From: an uncultured Vogesella sp.
GTDB lineage: Bacteria; Pseudomonadota; Gammaproteobacteria; Burkholderiales; Chromobacteriaceae
DNA: 5,462 nucleotides
Assembly: GCA_946479405.1 (NCBI GenBank)
Contig: CAMLGD010000214.1
Span: forward strand, 1-5,462
Reading direction: 5' to 3'
Part shown: piece after piece, positions 1-5,010 of the stretch
Layout of the letters: each line of letters opens with the position of its first letter
How positions within the stretch are numbered: the stretch's first letter is position 1
Notes under the pieces: model-generated
What the model was told of the DNA's origin: nothing
The model's database searches: none
Seen by the model: the letters and a program-made list of their open reading frames with translations, nothing else
Made by a program: the position numbers and the translations under genes

Positions 1-290
1 GCACCATGCACCCGTGCGGCTCCTGCCGCATGGGCGAGGACGACATGGCGGTGGTGGATTCCGAGCTGCGCGTGCGCGGTATTGCCGGCCTGCGGGTGAT
101 CGATTCCTCGGTGTTCCCCACCGAGCCGAACGGCAACCTCAATGCGCCCACCATCATGCTGGCCGAGCGCGCCGCCGACCTGGTGCGCGGGCTGGTGCCG
201 CTGCACAGCGACGAGGTGCCGGTGGGGCAGGTGGCCGGCTGGGAACACAGCCAGCGCAGCGGCCAGCCCAAGCGCCAGTACGTGGCCTGA
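1..290 (+). CDS. GMC-family FAD oxidoreductase, C-terminal fragment (choline-dehydrogenase-like)
   Basis: Only the last 95 or so codons are present; the reading frame enters from the left edge and ends at TGA 288-290. The segment matches the C-terminal substrate/active-site domain of glucose-methanol-choline oxidoreductases. The first visible residues read [11 protein letters not shown], where the His (codon 9-11) is at the position of the conserved catalytic His of the family. About 35 residues later comes the second family signature, [15 protein letters not shown], holding the conserved active-site Asn/His position, followed by the usual [10 protein letters not shown] helix. Family members use FAD to oxidise alcohols to aldehydes or further; the substrate cannot be read from this fragment. 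The [10 protein letters not shown] version differs from what I recall of E. coli BetA, so I do not call it betA. The tail of about 30 residues after the helix is hydrophilic and ends QYVA. An intrinsic terminator follows 15 bases after the stop, so this is the last gene of its transcript. Confidence 0.9.
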   Translation, partial: TMHPCGSCRMGEDDMAVVDSELRVRGIAGLRVIDSSVFPTEPNGNLNAPTIMLAERAADLVRGLVPLHSDEVPVGQVAGWEHSQRSGQPKRQYVA

Positions 291-304
291 TGACTTCCTC
301 CCGT

Positions 305-339
305 GCGGCCAACCTGTTTAGCGGTTGGCCGCTTTTTTT
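305..339 (+). terminator. Rho-independent terminator of the GMC oxidoreductase gene
   Basis: A perfect 10-bp stem, GCGGCCAACC (305-314) with GGTTGGCCGC (323-332), encloses an 8-base loop and is followed directly by seven T (333-339). It lies 15 bases after the GMC stop. The T-run is only on the + side, so it should not work well for the converging Lrp gene, which ends at 361. The stem sequence recurs at 4119-4155. Confidence 0.93.
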
Positions 340-360
340 ATGACCGCCGCACGGTGGCGG

Positions 361-801
361 CTACGGCTGCAGCGGCGGCAGCCGGCGCAGCACCGGGCTG
401 GCCTTGACGATGCTGGTGGCGGTGGTGGCCAGCTCGGCAAAATCGTCCAGGATCTCGTCCAGCTGGCTGATGTCGCGCAGCAGCAGGCGGGCGATGAAGC
501 AGTCTTCGCCGGTGACCTTGTCGCACTCGGTGATCTGCGGCGTGGCGACGATACGCGCCTGCAACGGCTTGAGCTGCCCCGGCAGCGGCCGCAGCCGCAC
601 GATGGCCTGCAGGCTGTAGCCCCACTGCGGCCAGTCCAGCTCCGGGGTGTAGCCGCGGATGGCGCCGTGTTCCTCCAGCCGCTTCAGCCGTTCCGACACG
701 CTGGGGCCGGACATCTTCAGCTGCCGCGCCAGCTCGGCAATGCTCTGCCGCGCGTCCTGCTGCAGCAGCCCCACCAGCTGTACGTCGATCCAGTCTTTCA
801 T
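361..801 (-). CDS. Lrp/AsnC-family transcriptional regulator
   Basis: The gene encodes 146 residues, the usual length for the family. Residues ~5-50 form the winged helix-turn-helix, with a DWIDVQLVGLLQQDAR opening and a recognition helix around SGPSVSERLKRLEEHG. Residues ~65-135 form the RAM (effector-binding, oligomerisation) domain, with the characteristic ECDKVTGED turn near residues 92-100. Such proteins form dimers to octamers, bind amino acids and usually control amino acid metabolism or transport. I chose ATG at 799-801 because it gives the standard N-terminus and has AGGA nine bases upstream; the frame is open to 906, but those 35 residues do not look like the family. The gene is divergent from the DMT transporter at 930, an arrangement typical of a local regulator and its exporter, so the transporter is its likely target and autoregulation is likely. 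Both are inference. No T-rich terminator is visible on its own strand. Confidence 0.93.
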   Translation of the reverse strand: MKDWIDVQLVGLLQQDARQSIAELARQLKMSGPSVSERLKRLEEHGAIRGYTPELDWPQWGYSLQAIVRLRPLPGQLKPLQARIVATPQITECDKVTGEDCFIARLLLRDISQLDEILDDFAELATTATSIVKASPVLRRLPPLQP

Positions 802-929
802 TGCAGGTAATCCTGTCGATTTGGCGATATTTGCAAGGTAGCAACTGGCTTTTGCCTTGCAAAGCCCATTCAGCCAGCTGTGCGACTTGCTTATGCTGTT
901 GCACACTAGCCTGCAAGGAGAGCTTGATC
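802..929. promoter_or_regulatory. Divergent lrp-like / DMT control region with 9-bp inverted repeat
   Basis: This 128-bp gap separates the two divergent start codons. It holds a perfect 9-bp inverted repeat, TTTGCAAGG (830-838) and CCTTGCAAA (855-863), with a 16-bp spacer and about 25 bp between arm centres. That is roughly two and a half helical turns, so the arms would sit on opposite helical faces unless the DNA bends. A related word, CTGCAAGG, occurs at 911-918 and runs into the AAGGAG ribosome site (915-920) of the DMT gene. The repeat is a candidate binding site for the adjacent Lrp-like protein. A possible -10 for the DMT gene is TATGCT at 892-897, but no good -35 is seen and I do not call a promoter. 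Confidence 0.5.
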
Positions 930-1817
930 ATGACACAACAAAATTTACGCACCGGCGTATGGCAGATGCTGGCCGCCATGGCGCTGTCCGGCACCATCGG
1001 CTGGTTCGTGCTGCAATCCGGCCAATCGGTATGGAACGTGGTGTTCGTGCGCTGCGTGCTGGGCTCGCTGGGGCTGGGGCTGTACGCCTGGTGGCGCGGA
1101 CAGTGGCAGACGTGGCCGTTTACCCGTAGCAGCCTGCTGTGGTGCATCGGCGGTGGCGTGGCGCTGGTGGGCAACTGGCTGCTGCTGTTCAACGCCTATC
1201 ACTACAGCTCGATCGGCATCGCCACCGTGGTGTATCACACCCAACCGTTCTGGCTGCTGCTGCTGAGCCGGCTGCTGCTGGGCGAGGCGCTGACGCTGCG
1301 CAAGTTGGCCGCGGTGGCGGTGGCGTTTGCCGGCATGCTGCTGATCGTGCAGCCGGGGCAGGGTGGCGGCGGGGCGCTGCTGGGCATCCTGCTGGCGCTG
1401 GGCGCCGCCATGCTGTACGCGGTGGTGACGCTGATCAGCAAGCAGCTGCCCAAAACGCTGGCACCCACCCATATCGCCTGCGTGCAGACGCTGACCGGCG
1501 TGCTGCTGCTGTGGCCGCTGCTGGACAACGGCAGCCTGTGGGTGGCCGGCAGCCACTGGGGTTATCTCGCCACGCTGGGGCTGGTACACACCACGCTGAT
1601 GTACATCATCATGTACGCCGCCTTCCGCCAGCTGCCCACCCACTGGATCGGCCTGCTCGGCTTCAGTTACCCGGTGGTGGCGCTGCTGGTGGATTACCTG
1701 GCCTACGGCCATCTGCTGGATGGCTGGCAGCTGCTGGGCGTGTTGCTGATCATTGCGGCCAACGTGTGGGGGCTGCAGCGGGTGCCGGCGGCGCTGGCCA
1801 AGCCGCAACGCGCCTGA
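930..1817 (+). CDS. DMT-superfamily EamA transporter (10 TM), probable metabolite exporter
   Basis: The gene encodes 295 residues, the normal size for a two-EamA-domain drug/metabolite transporter with about ten membrane helices. The first EamA repeat spans roughly residues 10-140, with an Arg after the second helix (FVRCVLG, 39-45) and the typical end of the repeat at SSIGIATVVYHTQPFW and LLLGEALTLRKLAAVAVAFAG (residues ~93-135). The second repeat spans ~148-285 and ends with the matching YPVVALLVDYLAYG and LLGVLLIIAANV. It acts in the inner membrane, and many relatives export amino acids or other small metabolites. The start at 930 is supported by AAGGAG at 915-920 with a nine-base spacer; the frame is open further upstream (to 801) but that stretch is non-membrane and Cys-rich. 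The divergent Lrp-like regulator suggests an amino-acid-responsive exporter, which is inference. The stop codon lies one base from the convergent LysR stop. Confidence 0.93.
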   Translation: MTQQNLRTGVWQMLAAMALSGTIGWFVLQSGQSVWNVVFVRCVLGSLGLGLYAWWRGQWQTWPFTRSSLLWCIGGGVALVGNWLLLFNAYHYSSIGIATVVYHTQPFWLLLLSRLLLGEALTLRKLAAVAVAFAGMLLIVQPGQGGGGALLGILLALGAAMLYAVVTLISKQLPKTLAPTHIACVQTLTGVLLLWPLLDNGSLWVAGSHWGYLATLGLVHTTLMYIIMYAAFRQLPTHWIGLLGFSYPVVALLVDYLAYGHLLDGWQLLGVLLIIAANVWGLQRVPAALAKPQRA

Positions 1818-1818
1818 G

Positions 1819-2697
1819 TCAGCCGTGCGGCGCGGGCTGCATTACCGCGTCGCACAGCGCAATCAGCCGCTGCGCCAGGTCGCGCACCCGCTGCGGTACT
1901 TCCGCGCGGGTGTGCAGCACCAGCTCCAGTGGCGGCAGCGGCGGAAAGCCGTCGTCACTGCTCAGCTGGCGGTGGCCGGGCAGCGCCAGCCGCGCCGGCA
2001 GCAGGCTGATGCCCAGCCCGCTGGCCACTGCCGAGCGCACGCTGGCCAGGCTGGCGCTGCTGTAACCGATGCGCCAGCGGCGGCCGCTGCTTTCCAGCGC
2101 GTGAATCATCTCGTCGCGGTACAGGCCGCCCACTGGAAACACCACCAGCGGCAGGATGTCGCGCTGCCAGGTCGGGTGCTCGCGGCTGTCCAGCCACGCC
2201 AGCGGCTCCGGCCACGCCGCCGCGCCGACGGTATGGCCCTGGCGCTGTTTCACCAGCACCAGATCGTAGCTGCCGGCACAGAACTGCTGCCACAGGGTAT
2301 TGCTCAGCCCGCTGCTGACTTCCAGCCGGATGGCCGGATTGTCGCGGGCGAAGGCGGCCAGCAGCGGTGTCAGCAGATCGGCGGCGAAGTCTTCCGGCAC
2401 CCCCAGCTGGATTTCGCCCTGCACCTGGCCTTCGCGCAGTTCCGCCACCGCGTCTTCCATCAATGCCAGTAGCCGCCGTGCATGCACCAGCAGCCGCGCG
2501 CCGCTTTCGGTGGTCACCACGTAGCGGCCGCTGCGGTCCAACAGCTCGCTGCCCAGTTGTTCTTCCAGCCGCCGCAGATGCTGGCTGACGGTGGACTGGC
2601 TCAGGTGCACGCGGTCGCCGGCGCGGGTGAAGCTGCCGCTTTCCACCACCGCCACGAAGCTCTTCAGCAGTACCGGGTCCAGCATCGGATCAGTCAT
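1819..2697 (-). CDS. LysR-family transcriptional regulator
   Basis: The gene encodes 292 residues, close to the family norm. The N-terminal winged HTH covers residues ~7-65: LLKSFVAVVESGSFTRAGDR, then HLSQSTVSQHLRRLEEQLG, which includes the recognition helix. A linker helix follows (~66-92), then the two-lobed periplasmic-binding-protein-like effector domain (~94-285), with GEIQLGVPEDF opening the first strand. The style of the effector domain (YDLVLVKQ then WPEPLAWL) reminds me of the LrhA/HexA branch, but this is only an impression. I chose ATG at 2697 because GGGA lies six bases upstream; a GTG at 2709 and an ATG at 2685 are in frame alternatives with poorer ribosome sites. It is divergent from the CynX/NimT-type MFS gene, as CynR is from the cyn operon in E. 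coli, so the MFS gene is its likely target. The convergent DMT gene ends one base away and no terminator separates them. Confidence 0.95.
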   Translation of the reverse strand: MTDPMLDPVLLKSFVAVVESGSFTRAGDRVHLSQSTVSQHLRRLEEQLGSELLDRSGRYVVTTESGARLLVHARRLLALMEDAVAELREGQVQGEIQLGVPEDFAADLLTPLLAAFARDNPAIRLEVSSGLSNTLWQQFCAGSYDLVLVKQRQGHTVGAAAWPEPLAWLDSREHPTWQRDILPLVVFPVGGLYRDEMIHALESSGRRWRIGYSSASLASVRSAVASGLGISLLPARLALPGHRQLSSDDGFPPLPPLELVLHTRAEVPQRVRDLAQRLIALCDAVMQPAPHG

Positions 2698-2719
2698 TAC
2701 GTTTCCCACTGCAAGCTAG

Positions 2720-2744
2720 TTAAACATTTAATTTCTAAATTATA
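2720..2744. promoter_or_regulatory. AT-rich palindrome cluster, candidate LysR operator
   Basis: In GC-rich surroundings this 25-bp AT block holds overlapping palindromes: TTAAA-CA-TTTAA (2720-2731), ATTTA-N5-TAAAT (2726-2740) and TAATTT-CT-AAATTA (2729-2742). The second contains the T-N11-A spacing (T2727, A2739) expected of LysR-type binding sites. It lies between the LysR gene and its divergent MFS gene and overlaps the LysR -10 box, which fits negative autoregulation. Which of the three palindromes is used cannot be told from sequence. Confidence 0.6.
2739..2744 (-). promoter_or_regulatory. Consensus -10 box for the LysR gene
   Basis: On the minus strand the sequence reads TATAAT, a perfect sigma-70 -10 element, 41 bases ahead of the ATG at 2697. 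A matching -35 is weak: CTTGCA at a 16-base spacing is the best candidate. This is the only consensus -10 I find in the intergenic regions. Confidence 0.55.
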
Positions 2745-2779
2745 GCGCTGCTCCCTAGACTGCAAGCAAGCCAATCGTG

Positions 2780-2795
2780 CCTGCACTTTTGCAGG
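2780..2795 (+). promoter_or_regulatory. 16-base hairpin/palindrome upstream of the leader ORF
   Basis: CCTGCA (2780-2785) and TGCAGG (2790-2795) are perfect complements around a CTTT loop, with a possible extra G-U closing pair. It ends six bases before the GGAG ribosome site at 2802-2805. It could be a protein-binding site in DNA or a small hairpin in the mRNA leader. With only three T after it, it is not a convincing terminator. Confidence 0.4.
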
Positions 2796-2812
2796 TTTAC
2801 CGGAGCAGAACC

Positions 2813-2875
2813 ATGTCGCCTTCCCGCCTGATCGCCCCCATCCCTCGCGCCGCCGCCGGCGCCGCCCGGCCATGA
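2813..2875 (+). CDS. Putative 20-residue leader peptide coupled to the MFS gene
   Basis: A short ORF starts at ATG 2813, with GGAG at 2802-2805 seven bases upstream, and ends at TGA 2873-2875. The stop overlaps the MFS start codon as ATGA (2872-2875). The predicted peptide begins MSPSRLIAPIPR and ends AAAGAARP; it has no membrane segment and no recognisable family. The MFS start itself is preceded only by a pyrimidine/GC-rich stretch without a Shine-Dalgarno, and I found no in-frame ATG, GTG, TTG or CTG start between the leader ribosome site and 2872. The likely role is therefore translational coupling: ribosomes load at the leader and re-initiate on the MFS gene. Alternatives are a chance ORF, or an N-terminal extension lost by frameshift, but the MFS N-terminus looks complete as it stands. 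Confidence 0.5.
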   Translation: MSPSRLIAPIPRAAAGAARP

Positions 2876-4080
2876 CCGTTGCCCGCACTGCCGCCTTGCC
2901 GTTGCCGCGCCAGCACGCGCTGGTGGCGCTGCTGCTGCTGGCGCTGATCGCGCTCAACCTGCGGCCGTTCCTGACCTCGGTGGGACCGGTGCTGGACCTG
3001 CTGCGCAGCGAAACCGGGCTGGGTTTTCGCGCCGCGGCGGTGCTGACCGCTTTGCCATTCGTGCTGATGGGACTGCTGGCGTTTGCCGGCGCGCGCCTGG
3101 CCGGCTCAATCGGCGAGCACCGTACCGTGGCGCTGGCGCTGCTGCTGCTGGCCGCCGGCTGCGCTTCGCGCGCCTGGGTCAGCGACAGTGCCGGCTTGAT
3201 TGCCGGTGCCGGCGTGGCCGGGGCCGGGGTGGCCGCCATCCAGGCGCTGATGCCGGGCGTGGCCAAGCGCCTGTTTCCCGAGCGCGTCGGCCTGGCGATG
3301 GGGGTGTATTCGGCGGCGCTGGTGGGCGGCGGTGCGCTGGGCGCGCTGGCCAGCCCGTGGCTGGCGCAGTTCGGCGGCTGGCGGCTGGCGCTGGCGGTAT
3401 GGCTGCTGCCGGCGCTGCTGGCGCTGTTGCTGTGGTGGCGGCAGGGCGGGCAACAGGCGGCGCCGACGACTGGCCACGCCGCGCTGTCGCTGCGCGCCTG
3501 TGGCCGCAACCGCCGCGCCTGGCTGCTGGCGCTGTACTTCGGCCTCACCAATAGCGGTTATTCCAGCCTGGTGGCGTGGCTGCCGTCGTTCTATCGCGAA
3601 CAGGGCATGACGGCCCAGGCTGCGGCCAACCTGCTGGCCGGGCTGGCGCTGTGGCAGGCGCTGGCGGCGCTGCTGTTCCCGCTGCTGTCGCGCCGGCATG
3701 GCGATCATCGCCCGCTGCTGTGGCTGGCGCTGGCGTGCCAGGCAGTGGCGCTGGCCGGCTTCGCCTGGTGGCCGCTGCTGGCGCCGTGGTGCTGGGCGGT
3801 GCTGGCCGGCGTCGGCCTTGGCGGTTTCTTCGCGCTGTGCCTGCTGCTGGTGCTGGAGCACCTGCCGGATGCGCCGCGCGCCGGCACCCTGGCGGCCTTC
3901 GTGCAGGGCTGCGGTTTCCTGCTTACCGCCGCCGGGCCGTGGCTGATGGGCTGGTGGCGCGAACGCGGCGGCCAGTTCGCCGGTGGCTGGAGCTGGCAGC
4001 TGGCCATCGTGCTGGCCATGTTGCTGCTGACCGCAAGATTTTCCCCGGCAAGCTATCCGCGCAGCATGCGCGGCCTGTGA
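2872..4080 (+). CDS. MFS transporter, CynX/NimT family
   Basis: The gene encodes 402 residues with about 12 predicted membrane helices in two halves, split by a hydrophilic loop near residues 190-215. Family marks are the first helix with NLRPFLTSVGP (residues 29-39), the LFPER segment after helix 4 (~134-138) and the C-terminal AAFVQGCGFLLTAAGPW stretch (~341-357), which corresponds to the conserved QG-GY-LAA-GP pattern of cyanate/2-nitroimidazole transporters. CynX and NimT are inner-membrane carriers linked to cyanate and to 2-nitroimidazole efflux; the substrate here is unknown, and no cyanase or carbonic anhydrase gene is in view. The ATG at 2872 is the only plausible start. It overlaps the stop of a 20-codon leader ORF and lacks its own ribosome site. 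The divergent LysR gene is the probable regulator. The C-terminus, SPASYPRSMRGL, is short and basic. Confidence 0.93.
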   Translation: MTVARTAALPLPRQHALVALLLLALIALNLRPFLTSVGPVLDLLRSETGLGFRAAAVLTALPFVLMGLLAFAGARLAGSIGEHRTVALALLLLAAGCASRAWVSDSAGLIAGAGVAGAGVAAIQALMPGVAKRLFPERVGLAMGVYSAALVGGGALGALASPWLAQFGGWRLALAVWLLPALLALLLWWRQGGQQAAPTTGHAALSLRACGRNRRAWLLALYFGLTNSGYSSLVAWLPSFYREQGMTAQAAANLLAGLALWQALAALLFPLLSRRHGDHRPLLWLALACQAVALAGFAWWPLLAPWCWAVLAGVGLGGFFALCLLLVLEHLPDAPRAGTLAAFVQGCGFLLTAAGPWLMGWWRERGGQFAGGWSWQLAIVLAMLLLTARFSPASYPRSMRGL

Positions 4081-4087
4081 CCCGGGC

Positions 4088-4113
4088 GGGCGGTGGGCGC
4101 AAGCCTGCCGTCC
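4088..4113 (+). promoter_or_regulatory. Hairpin with GNRA loop just after the MFS stop
   Basis: An 11-bp RNA stem (4088-4098 with 4103-4113), including three G-U pairs, closes a GCAA tetraloop. It starts seven bases after the MFS stop. There is no T-run, so it could be a weak or factor-dependent 3' end or a 3'-end-protecting hairpin. The G-U pairs mean it is much weaker on the opposite strand, which favours a role in + strand RNA. Confidence 0.4.
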
Positions 4114-4118
4114 AACCA

Positions 4119-4155
4119 CGGCCAACCATTACAACAGCAATCCCAAGGTTGGCCG
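4119..4155. repeat. 9-bp inverted repeat upstream of the binding-protein gene
   Basis: CGGCCAACC (4119-4127) and GGTTGGCCG (4147-4155) are perfect complements around a 19-base A-rich loop. The arms are the same as those of the terminator at 305-332, and the right arm GGTTGGCCGC matches over 10 bases. There is no T-run here. It ends 26 bases before the ribosome site of the binding-protein gene, so it lies in the leader or promoter region. I find no clear -35/-10 pair in 4081-4194. Confidence 0.5.
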
Positions 4156-4194
4156 CAGCTCGCTGTACCCGTCGCAACAAAGGAGATTATCGAG

Positions 4195-4962
4195 ATGAAA
4201 AAACTTGCCCTGGCCACCCTGCTGGCCTGCATCGCCACCGGCGCCGCCGCCCAAGACTGGAAAGTCATCCGCTTCGGCGTCAATCCGAGTTACGCCCCGT
4301 TCGAATCCAAGGCCGCCAGCGGCGAGCTGGTCGGCTTCGACATCGACCTGGGCAACGCGCTGTGTGCCAAGCTGAAGGCCAAGTGCGTGTGGGTGGAAAA
4401 CGCCTGGGACGGCATCATCCCGGCGCTGAAGGCGAAGAAGTTCGACGCAATCCTGTCGTCGATGGCGGTGACCGAAAAGCGCCTGCAGCAGATCAGCTTC
4501 AGCGACAAGATCTACAACGTGCCGCCGCGACTGGTGGCGAAGAAGGGCAACGCGCTGCAGCCGGCGCCGGACACCCTGCGCGGCAAGCGCATCGGCGTGG
4601 AGCAGGGCTCCACCGCCGAGGCCTACGCTAAGGCCTACTGGGAGCCGAAGGGCGTGACGGTGACCTCGTACCAGAACCAGGACCAGGTGTACCAGGATCT
4701 GACCTCAGGCCGGCTGGATGCGGCGTTCCAGTCCTCGGTGCAGGCCGAGCTGGGCTTCCTCAAGACCGCCGCCGGGCGTGACTACGCCTTCGCCGGCAAC
4801 GGCGTGGCGGACGTGAAAACCCTGGGCGTCGGTGCCGCCATCGGCCTGCGCAAGGAAGACGGCGATCTGGCGCAGCAGCTGAACCGCGCGCTGGCCGAGG
4901 TGCACAAGGACGGCACCTACAAGCGCCTGGCCGCCAAATACTTCTCCTTCGACATCTACTAA
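4195..4962 (+). CDS. Periplasmic amino-acid ABC transporter binding protein, HisJ/ArgT (LAO) family
   Basis: The gene encodes 255 residues. Residues 1-19 are a signal peptide (MKK, hydrophobic core, AAA before Gln20). The mature protein of about 236 residues lines up without gaps, from memory, with the lysine/arginine/ornithine-binding protein up to the ligand residues: Tyr14, Cys38-Cys45 (disulphide pair), Ser69, Ser70, Arg77 and Thr121 are kept. Pocket changes are Asp11 to Asn, Phe52 to Trp, Ser72 to Ala and Asp161 to Ser. Arg77 normally holds the ligand carboxylate and Asp161 its amino group, so loss of Asp161 is notable. It should deliver a cationic amino acid or a relative (an opine-like ligand is possible) to the inner-membrane permeases. 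The start has AGGAG at 4181-4185, nine bases upstream. A HisQ-like permease follows after 48 bases, so this is the first gene of an importer operon; it may also be read from the MFS gene 114 bases upstream. Confidence 0.95.
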   Translation: MKKLALATLLACIATGAAAQDWKVIRFGVNPSYAPFESKAASGELVGFDIDLGNALCAKLKAKCVWVENAWDGIIPALKAKKFDAILSSMAVTEKRLQQISFSDKIYNVPPRLVAKKGNALQPAPDTLRGKRIGVEQGSTAEAYAKAYWEPKGVTVTSYQNQDQVYQDLTSGRLDAAFQSSVQAELGFLKTAAGRDYAFAGNGVADVKTLGVGAAIGLRKEDGDLAQQLNRALAEVHKDGTYKRLAAKYFSFDIY

Positions 4963-4968
4963 GCCGCC

Positions 4969-4998
4969 GCCGGCCCGGGGCTCGGTGCCCCGGCCGGC
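4969..4998 (+). promoter_or_regulatory. Strong intercistronic GC hairpin between binding protein and permease
   Basis: A 12-bp stem of only G-C pairs, with one bulged C, joins 4969-4981 and 4987-4998 around a TCGGT loop. It begins seven bases after the binding-protein stop and ends just before the permease ribosome site (GGAG 5001-5004). There is no T-run. In histidine-type ABC operons, hairpins (REP elements in Salmonella) between hisJ and hisQ protect the upstream message and keep binding protein in excess over permease; this hairpin is well placed for the same job, by analogy. Confidence 0.65.
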
Positions 4999-5010
4999 AG
5001 GGAGATCATC

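Noticed and set aside
344..360. Hairpin CCGCC/GGCGG as terminator for the Lrp gene
   Set aside because: Only 5 bp with no T-run on the minus strand; the neighbouring A/T run favours the + direction.
892..897. TATGCT as the DMT -10 box
   Set aside because: No acceptable -35 at 16-18 bases; noted in the control-region entry but not called as a promoter.
801..929. N-terminal extension of the DMT gene to 801
   Set aside because: The extra 43 codons are Cys-rich and non-conserved in style, and cover the control region; the 930 start has a strong ribosome site.
945..1808. 287-codon minus-strand frame opposite the DMT transporter
   Set aside because: His/Gln-rich shadow of a GC-biased membrane gene, whereas the + frame is a clear EamA protein.
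1139..2065. 308-codon + frame overlapping DMT and LysR genes
   Set aside because: Runs through the antisense of the LysR gene and reads as Ala/Gly/Arg-rich noise; both overlapped genes have family support.
2698..2709. GTG start at 2709 for the LysR gene
   Set aside because: It adds only four residues, and the GGGA that would serve as ribosome site for ATG 2697 lies within it; ATG 2697 fits better.
3106..4125. Long minus-strand open frame (339 codons) opposite the MFS gene
   Set aside because: Gln/Arg/Pro-rich, low-complexity translation mirroring the codon bias of the + strand transporter; no family resemblance and no ribosome site. It is a shadow frame.
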